This document shows positions 57,936 to 64,000 of a stretch of 64,000 nucleotides of DNA, one piece after another. The stretch covers positions 1 through 64,000 of the forward strand of contig CAWABY010000006.1 of NCBI GenBank assembly GCA_963780395.1, given 5' to 3'. The notes beneath the pieces are model-generated. The model made no database searches. It was not told where the DNA came from and was given only the letters and a program-made list of their open reading frames with translations. The stretch's first letter is position 1. The number at the start of each line of letters is the position of its first letter. The translations under genes and the position numbers were made by a program. Origin of the DNA: VGBV01 sp963780395. Lineage in GTDB: Bacteria > Actinomycetota > Thermoleophilia > Solirubrobacterales > 70-9.

Positions 57936-60210
57936 ATGGTCGCGTCCGTATTGGCGCTGGTGCTGCTCGTCTTCTCCGCCCCCGTCTTCGGCGGTACCCC
58001 CGTCTCGTCAGACGCCTCAGCGCAGGCCGCGAAGAAGAAGAAGTGCAAGAAGTCGAAGAAACGCGCGGCCGCCGCCGCGAAGAAGTGCAAGAAGAAGAAG
58101 CCGGTCACGCCGTCGCCCGCGACCCCGACGCCGCCTCCGCCGCCGCCACCTCCCCCGCCGCCGCAGACGACCTTCGAGAAGATCGACGCGGCGGTCGCCA
58201 GCGGCGCGATCACCCCCGAGCAGGGCCTGACCTACAAGGTCTTCGCGGCGTTCGGCGACCCCCGTCTCCCCGGACAGTACGTGGGCAGCGTGCCCGATCC
58301 CCTCGCCGAGCCGCCGCTCGACGATGTGACGGCCCAGTGGAGCCAGCTCTCCGCCGGGGTCCAGGCGACGCTTGGGCCGTTCCTGATCCCGCCGTTCCAT
58401 CAGGGCAGCTACTGGGATCAGCAGGTCAACCCGAGGTCGACGGTGCCCCGCGAGTTGTGACGCCGCGGGACGCCGATCCGAGCCAGACCCTGGTGCGATC
58501 CGACCACCAACAACCAGATCCTGCTCCAGGACTGGAGCTACGTGGAGGCGACCTCGGGGGCGGCCGCCGGCAAGGTGCGCATCTGGTACCAGAACCGCTA
58601 CGCGGCCACCGACGCTGCACTGGCCGGCAGCCTCATGAGCGCGATGGAGACCAAGATCTGGCCCAGCCTGACCACGCTCATGCAGAAGGAGCCCAACCCC
58701 GACGGCGGCTCGACCGAGTCCTGTTCCGGGGGCTCGGACGCAGTCGACATTTCCCTGGTGGACGGCATATAACAAGGCGACGACCTACGCCAGCGGTCTG
58801 AGCCAGGAGGGCACCTCGGCAAAGATGATCTTTCCCCGTGCGGGCTCTGGCGGCACGACGCCGTTCCTCGCCCACGAGTTCATGCACATGATCCAGTACG
58901 CATTCATCTTCAGCTCGGGCGACATGTCGAGCGGCGAGAACGCCTGGCTCAAGGAGGGGACTGCGCAGTGGGTGCAGGACTACGCCAGCTCCATCGGCCT
59001 GACCCCGAACCAGACGGAGCACCAGGCCCTCCAGTACTTCTTCCCCTACCCGGAGAAGTCGCTCGATTCGACCAGCCCGAACCACCATGATTACGGCTCC
59101 TACGTCTTCTGGCTCTGGGCCGTCCGCAAGGCCAACGACCCGACGCTGGTCCGGCAGGTATGGAACGCCGTCGCCTCGCAGAAGAGCCTCAACGCGGCCA
59201 AGTCGCTGTTCGCCTCCGGCTGGGCCCAGGCCTGGAAGGACTTCACGAAGTCGAACTGGAACAAGGACCCCGTTACGGACTATCAGGGGTGGGACTCGAT
59301 CACGAGTACCCCGCTGATCGCGGCGGAGGGGACCCTGCCGAGCAACACGGTCACGCCGATCTGAACACTCGTCGACCCGGTCGCGGCGAAGTACCTGACG
59401 CTTCGAGCCGGCCGACGACGCCACCGAGCTCACCTACAGGAACGTCGGCGGCGTCAACGACGAGGCCGGGCGTGCAGGCGATCATCAAATACAAGGACGG
59501 ATCGAAGGCGACGGAGGACTGGACCCAGAAGACCCAGGAGGACGTGCCCTTCTGCGACATCGAGGAGCTGGTGCTGGTGCTCTCCAACGCCTCGGTCACG
59601 CCGAGTCAGAGCCGGGTCTTCAGCCTCAGCTTTACGCCGCCCACCCCGGGTCGTGCCGCGGGCGCTCGAGCGGCGGGCGTCTGCATCCCGGAGCCGACGG
59701 GCACCTTCAGCGGTACCGCTCACTACGACGACACCGTGACCACGATCGTGGATTGGAGCTGGAGCGGGAACGTCACCTTCAAGTCGAACGGGCAGGTGAA
59801 CCCGTGGTTCCCCGAGTTCACCGGCGAGACCTGGAGCGAGGCAATCGTGGAGAGCGGATCGGTGACGGCGAGCGGCACCGGGACCGTCGAGGGTGACGAG
59901 ACCTGCACGATCGACATCCCCGCAGCGAACTACTCGCTCGAGCCCGGCGACGGCACGATGATCATCCAGCCCGGAGACGAGCCCCACTACGGGATCCAGC
60001 TCAATTTCCCCGGGAACGAGTTCCCGATGGGGACGATCACCTGTCCCGGCGATGATCCCTTCGACACCTTCGTTCCCGGTGCCCGGGCTGGTCTTCACGG
60101 AGGAGGCCGAGCAGGCGGCGGTGCGCGGCACATACCAGGGAGCAAGCACGTTCAGCAACGAGTTCTTCACCCAGAACATGAACTGGAACTTCAGCGATCC
60201 CGAGGAGTGA
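57936..60210 (+). CDS. Secreted gluzincin-like metalloprotease, several frameshifts
   Basis: Joined frames give about 755 residues: a signal peptide (MVASVLALVLLVFSAPVFGG), a Lys/Cys-rich segment (KKKKCKKSKKR and KKCKKKKP), a poly-Pro linker, a pro-region, and a catalytic domain with TTPFLAHEFMHMIQYAFIFS (HExxH) and ENAWLKEGTAQWVQDYASSI (third-ligand Glu). A beta-rich C-terminal region (GTFSGTAHYDDTVTTIVDWS) ends NMNWNFSDPEE. It is likely an extracellular zinc peptidase. At least five shifts (about 58460, 58770, 59365, 59460, 60080) interrupt it. ATG at 57936 or GTG at 57924 could start it. Confidence 0.75.
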
Positions 60211-60219
60211 CGCCGGGGC

Positions 60220-60924
60220 CTAGTAGACCGGCGAGGCGGCGCGCAGCAGGTGCGGCCAGACGTGGACCTCCCAGGCAGCGGAGGCGATCAGCATCGGGAT
60301 CGCGACCGTGACCGTGACGGCGGTCGCGGCCAAGAGCTGGTCCCACTCGTCGCGGCGGCTGGCGATCGTCCAGGCGGCCAGCGGCAGGAAGACGGCGGTC
60401 AGCTCCAGCAGGGCGTGGGGGAGGACGGTCAGCACCAGCACGCGGGCGAGATCGTTGGCGCTGTAGGAGAGGGTGGAGCCGATCACGCCGAGCGCGGCGG
60501 CCTGGGCCAGCAGCGAGAAGCCGGTCACGAACACGACCCAGGCGAAGGCGACAGGGCGCGCGCGCTCGTGGACCCAGCGCGAGATGCCGCGGCGCCTCTG
60601 GGTCGAGAGCGGCAGGGCGCTGCCGGCGATGAAGCCGGCGACGCAGGCGAATGCGTGCAGCGCCAGCACCAGCGAGTTCTTGCCGACGATAAGGGCCATG
60701 CGGTCGGCCTCGGTCCCCTCCGGGAGGCTGGGGACGTAGTGGAAGCCGATGTCCGGCTTGACCAGCGAGGCGATCACCAGCACCGCCGCCAGCAGCACGA
60801 GGCCGATCGCGACGGCGCCGAGCAGCCACGAGCGCAGCACCGGCCACGGGTCCCGCTGCCAGCGCACGAGCGCCATCTGCGTGCGCCGGACGCCGTGAGC
60901 GAGGGCGTACTGGTTGGCGTCCAT
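60220..60924 (-). CDS. SpoIIM-family membrane protein
   Basis: The 234-residue protein has an N-terminal cytosolic part (MDANQYALAHGVRRTQMALV) and five or six helices, including NSLVLALHAFACVAGFIAGS and VLPHALLELTAVFLPLAAW, the stage II sporulation protein M (DUF95) motif. The role outside sporulation is unknown. ATG at 60924 has a GGAAGGG site. Confidence 0.85.
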   Translation of the reverse strand: MDANQYALAHGVRRTQMALVRWQRDPWPVLRSWLLGAVAIGLVLLAAVLVIASLVKPDIGFHYVPSLPEGTEADRMALIVGKNSLVLALHAFACVAGFIAGSALPLSTQRRRGISRWVHERARPVAFAWVVFVTGFSLLAQAAALGVIGSTLSYSANDLARVLVLTVLPHALLELTAVFLPLAAWTIASRRDEWDQLLAATAVTVTVAIPMLIASAAWEVHVWPHLLRAASPVY

Positions 60925-60955
60925 CCCTTCCGAATCGGCGCGCGGCCGTGACAAC

Positions 60956-61501
60956 ATGAGCCGCATGGCCTATCGGTTGTTGCGCGCCGCCGATGCCCAC
61001 TGGCGGCCCTCGAACCAGATGAAGGTCGAGAACACCGATCTCGCCAAGCAGCTGGACGCAAGGACGATGGGGGCGCGGCTGTGGCGGCTGCGCCCGGGCC
61101 AGGCGTCGACCAAGCACCGGCACCGCGATACGGCCGAGCTCTACGTGCTGCTGGAGGGGACCGGCCGCCTTCGCGTCGACGATGAGGTGCTCACGCTCGG
61201 CCGCCTCGACCACGGCATTCGTCGAGCCCGAGCACACGCGCCAGGTGTTCAACGACACCGAGGACGACGCGCTGTGGCTGATCGTGGGAGCGCCCGAACG
61301 CCCGGCCGCCAGCGCGAGTTGTGGCGGCGAAATAGTCCGTGCGCGTCTTCGACCAAGGTGTTCAACGACACCGACGACGACGCGCTGTGGCTGATCATGG
61401 GAGCGCCGAACGAGGCCGCCAACACACTCGAGATGAGCGAAGAGACCATCGCCTTCCTCTACCCGGATGGGCCGAAGGCGCTGCCGCCCGAGCTGTCCTA
61501 G
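60956..61501 (+). CDS. Cupin-domain protein with internal segmental duplication, frame-shifted
   Basis: A cupin: RLLRAADAHWRPSNQMKVEN, then STKHRHRDTAELYVLLEGTG (metal-binding HRHxxxE-like), RLRVDDEVLTLGRLD, then a shift (61215) and VEPEHTRQVFNDTEDDALWL IVGAPE. A second copy of the last segment appears at 61356-61407 in another frame (KVFNDTDDDALWLIMGAPNE) and ends AFLYPDGPKALPPELS. The duplication of 52 bases with about two mismatches looks like a tandem insertion or assembly error. It would bind a metal; the substrate is unknown. Confidence 0.7.
   Translation: MSRMAYRLLRAADAHWRPSNQMKVENTDLAKQLDARTMGARLWRLRPGQASTKHRHRDTAELYVLLEGTGRLRVDDEVLTLGRLDHGIRRARAHAPGVQRHRGRRAVADRGSARTPGRQRELWRRNSPCASSTKVFNDTDDDALWLIMGAPNEAANTLEMSEETIAFLYPDGPKALPPELS
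61243..61407. repeat. 52-base repeat pair within the cupin gene
   Basis: 61243-61294 and 61356-61407 differ at about two bases, offset by 113 bases (not a multiple of three). Only one copy is expected in an intact cupin. Confidence 0.8.
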
Positions 61502-62508
61502 GGCTTCTTCTTCGCCTTGCTCGGCTGCACCCGCTTCGGCTCGCCGCGCTGCTTGCGGAAGTGGGGGGGCCAGGGGGCGTCGCCCAGGCCCTCCTCCTCG
61601 TCGCGGCGGGCGAGGTCGAGCAGCTTGTCGAGCGAGCCGGCGTGCTTGTCGATGTCGGCCGCCGGGTCCCGCTTCCTCTTCAGCCGGGCGGGGACGGTGT
61701 CGAGGCGCAGGTCGCCGGGCTCGACGTCGGGCACCTCCTTCCAGCCGATCGGGCAGCAGACCTTGGCGTCAGGAACAGGACGGACCGAGTAGCCGGAGGC
61801 GATCGTGCGGTCCCGCGCGTTCTGGTTGTAGTCGACGAAGACGCCGTGGCGCTCCTCCTTCCACCATTTGCTGGTCGCCTTCTTGGGCACCCGGCGCTCG
61901 ACCTCGCGGGCCAGCGCGAGGGCGGCGCGGCGGACCTCGACGTAGTCCCACTCGGGCCTGATGCGGACGTTGACGTGGATGCCGCGCGAGCCCGAGGTCT
62001 TCGGGAAGCCCACCAGGTCGTGGTCCTCCAGCACCTCCTTGACGCACATCGCGACCTGGCGGACCGTGTTCCAGCGCACGCCGGGCTGCGGGTCGAGATC
62101 AACGCGCAGCTCGTCGGGGCAGTCGAGGTCGGCACGGCGGACGGGGTGGGGGTTGAAGTCGATCACGCCCAAGTTGACGGCCCAGGCGAGGTGCGCGCCG
62201 TCGTTAGCGACCAGCTCGGTCGCGGTGCGGCCGCTGGGGAAGGTGAAGGTCGCGGTCTCCAGCCACGGCGGTGCGTTCTTCGGGACGCGCTTCTGGAAGA
62301 AGAACTCGCCGGCCGCGCCGTCGACGAAGCGCTTCATCGTCCCCGGCCTCTCGCGGAGCTGGTTCACGGCAGCCTCCTCGACGGCGAGGTAGTACTCCAC
62401 GAGGTCGAGCTTGGTGTGCTTCGGCTTCGGGAAGTAGATCTTGCTCGGGCTCGAGATCCGGACCTCGTGCCCGGCCGCCTCGACGGTCGTGTACTCCTTC
62501 TTCGCCAT
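61498..62508 (-). CDS. LigD-type DNA polymerase/primase domain protein
   Basis: The 336-residue protein has the LigD polymerase motifs: ELRVDLDPQPG (catalytic Asp pair), TSGSRGIHVNVRI, YNQNARDRTIASGYSVRP and FVDGAAGEFFFQKRVPKNAP. It fills gaps or adds ribonucleotides during end joining. It is a separate gene, with ligase at 56.5 kb and phosphoesterase at 28.8 kb. No Ku gene was found in the window. It overlaps the cupin stop by four bases. Confidence 0.93.
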   Translation of the reverse strand: MAKKEYTTVEAAGHEVRISSPSKIYFPKPKHTKLDLVEYYLAVEEAAVNQLRERPGTMKRFVDGAAGEFFFQKRVPKNAPPWLETATFTFPSGRTATELVANDGAHLAWAVNLGVIDFNPHPVRRADLDCPDELRVDLDPQPGVRWNTVRQVAMCVKEVLEDHDLVGFPKTSGSRGIHVNVRIRPEWDYVEVRRAALALAREVERRVPKKATSKWWKEERHGVFVDYNQNARDRTIASGYSVRPVPDAKVCCPIGWKEVPDVEPGDLRLDTVPARLKRKRDPAADIDKHAGSLDKLLDLARRDEEEGLGDAPWPPHFRKQRGEPKRVQPSKAKKKP

Positions 62509-62531
62509 GGCGGACTGATTGAATCGACGTC

Positions 62532-64000
62532 ATGGAGACGAGGGGTGAACGACGCACCGGCGCCGAGTCGCCTCGACCATCCTCGGGATCGCGGGCGCGG
62601 TGCTGCTCCTGATCGGCGGCTTCGCCCTCTACGCCCGCCAGGAGCTGTTCGACTCCGACAACTTCTCGAAGACCGCCGCCAAGTCGCTGCGGGACGAGGC
62701 CGTACGCGAGGCGCTCGCCAGGCCGATCGTCGAGCAGATCATCAACGTCGGCCCCGACCAGCTCGATCAACGTGCAGCCGCTGCTGAGGGCGCGGTGTCA
62801 GCGGGATGCTGGAGACGAACGCGTTCAAGGACGTGTTCCAGAACGGGGTCCGCAAGGCGCACAAGGCGCTGTTCGAACAAGGACGGCGACCAGCTGGTGC
62901 TGACGATCTGAAGGACGCGAACCGGTGATCGTCAGCGCGGTCCGCGTCGGTCAACCCAAGGTGGCGAAGAAGATACCCGACGACGTCGGCCAGCGGCTCG
63001 TCCGGGTCACGAACAGCAAGGTCGCCCTGACCGGCGCCCGCTGGCGCGGAGCACGCCCGCATCCTGGGCCTGCTGCTGCCGCCGCTCGGCATGCTGATGC
63101 TCGCCGGCTCGGTCTGGCTCGCCCCCGAGCGCCGGCGCGCCCTCGTCAACTGCCTGATCGGCGTCGCCGCGGCGGGCGCCGTCGGCTTCATCGCGCTGCT
63201 CGTCGCCCGCACGCTGCTGCTTCGCAAGTTCGGCGAGGGGAGACCTGCACGACGCCGTCGCCGACGCTCTACGACAACTACATGGGCGGGCTCGCCAACT
63301 GGATGCTGCTCGGCGGGGTCCTCGCCGTCGCGCTCGCGGCGGCGGCCGCCACGCGCGAGCCGGAGCCGTTCGAGCGGCTCCGCCGCGTGCTCGCCTGGTT
63401 CGGCCGCGCGCCGGACTCGAGCCTGGGCGCGCGCCGGACGCGCCCTGGCGGTCGGGATCGCGGGGATCGTGGCGTTCCTGGAACCGACCCTTTCGGTGCA
63501 GATCGTCGCCGTGCTGCTCGGCGCCGTCGCGATCTACTACGCGGTCGTCGAGCTGATCGCGACGATCGCGCCGGTCGCGACCCGGCCCAAGGGCCGCACG
63601 AGAGGGTGCGAAGGGCAGCTGCCTCGCCGCGGCGAGCTGGCGGACGCCGGCGCTGGCGGGGGCGACGATCATCGCGGCGGCGATCGCGGTCGCGTTCGTG
63701 GTCACCGACGAGGACAAGGCCACGAAGGTCGTGCGCCCGGCCGGGCCCGTCAAGAACTGCAACGGCTACGCGAAGCTCTGCGACCGGACGCTCGACGACG
63801 TCGCATTCCCGGCGGCGCACAACGCGATGTCGGCCGCCGAGCTGCCCGGCTGGTACGCGCCGAACCAGCGCCGCGGCATCCCGCGGCAGCTCGACGACGG
63901 CGTCCGCGCGTTCCTGATCGACACCCACTACGGGATCAAGCGCACGAGCGGGCCGGTGCTGACCGACCTCGAGCGAGGAGCGACCAGAGCAAGGTCCACG
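62532..64000 (+). CDS. Multi-pass membrane protein with PI-PLC X-like domain, partial and frame-shifted
   Basis: The N-part has a membrane helix (VLLLIGGFALYARQELFDSD), an extracytoplasmic segment (DAVREALARPIVEQIINVGP-like helices), then several helices (ILGLLLPPLGMLMLAGSVWL, NWMLLGGVLAVALAAAAATR) in shifted frames. The 3' part reads CDRTLDDVAFPAAHNAMSAA and QLDDGVRAFLIDTHYG, the X-domain of phosphatidylinositol phospholipase C-like phosphodiesterases. The end runs off the window. At least five shifts are present. The start may be ATG 62532 or GTG 62545. Confidence 0.6.

Noticed and set aside
1..64000. tRNA, rRNA, CRISPR or insertion sequence
   Set aside because: No cloverleaf, rRNA-like, direct-repeat array or transposase sequence was recognised by eye; short RNAs could be missed without a covariance search.

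Overview
The window is high-GC DNA, densely packed on both strands, with no gene-free stretch longer than about 300 bases. It suggests an actinobacterium, most likely a soil member of class Thermoleophilia (Solirubrobacterales-like). The reasons are GTG/TTG starts, many TAnnnT boxes 6 to 10 bases before start codons without a Shine-Dalgarno (leaderless transcripts), deazaflavin (F420)-type nitroreductases, a wax ester synthase-like acyltransferase, DUF5679 and DUF4126 proteins, and exported proteins with Lys/Cys-rich segments. The taxon is inference. No rRNA, tRNA, CRISPR array, insertion sequence or phage gene was recognised.

Many reading frames that are otherwise well conserved are broken by single-base shifts. 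They cluster at 1.3-3.0, 15.8-17.5, 57.9-60.2 and 62.5-64 kb. I read these mainly as sequencing or assembly errors and annotate such genes as one CDS with the shift noted.

Layout. 1-3.7 kb (minus): sugar-uptake operon of a PfkB kinase, a GH13 glucosidase and a solute-binding lipoprotein cut by the window edge. 3.7-10.8 kb: aldo/keto reductase, SCP2 protein facing a TetR regulator, AIM24 protein and lipoprotein flanked by two paralogous mini membrane proteins, PRC-barrel protein, and a TetR/membrane protein/CMD operon. 10.9-17.5 kb: M32 carboxypeptidase with a duplicated 5' fragment upstream, SRPBCC protein, metallo-beta-lactamase/double-rhodanese protein, two deazaflavin-type oxidoreductases, small catalase and DCC protein. 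17.6-20.8 kb: ABC-2 exporter operon divergent from a MarR regulator, with inverted repeats between. 20.9-28.1 kb: zinc dehydrogenase, AI-2E family protein, FAD oxidoreductase, GNAT/hydrolase/VOC operon and a MmsA-like dehydrogenase.

28.1-31.1 kb: Lys/Cys-tailed exported protein, LigD-type phosphoesterase, WS/DGAT acyltransferase, CsbD protein. 31.1-34.8 kb (minus): complete osmoprotectant ABC importer. 34.8-45.2 kb: DsbA-VKOR oxidative folding pair, VOC protein, Nudix, MsrA, RTX-like secreted protein, amine oxidase-amidase operon, PAS-MBL operon, PlsC. 45.3-57.8 kb: thiolase, haloalkane dehalogenase-like hydrolase, DUF4239 and DUF4126 proteins, TetR divergent from an ECF sigma factor with a membrane partner, acyl-CoA dehydrogenase, lipoprotein, LhgO, LigC-like DNA ligase. 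57.9-64 kb: large secreted zinc metalloprotease, SpoIIM-like membrane protein, cupin with an internal duplication, LigD-type polymerase, and the start of a membrane protein with a PI-PLC X-like domain.

Themes are carbohydrate and compatible-solute uptake, redox and sulfur protection (catalase, MsrA, DsbA-VKOR, rhodanese), acyl-CoA metabolism, and the three LigD activities encoded as separate genes spread over 34 kb. No single wholly new system stands out. The best leads are the leaderless start architecture, the Lys/Cys-rich exported proteins, the dispersed LigD parts, and the small duplicated pieces.
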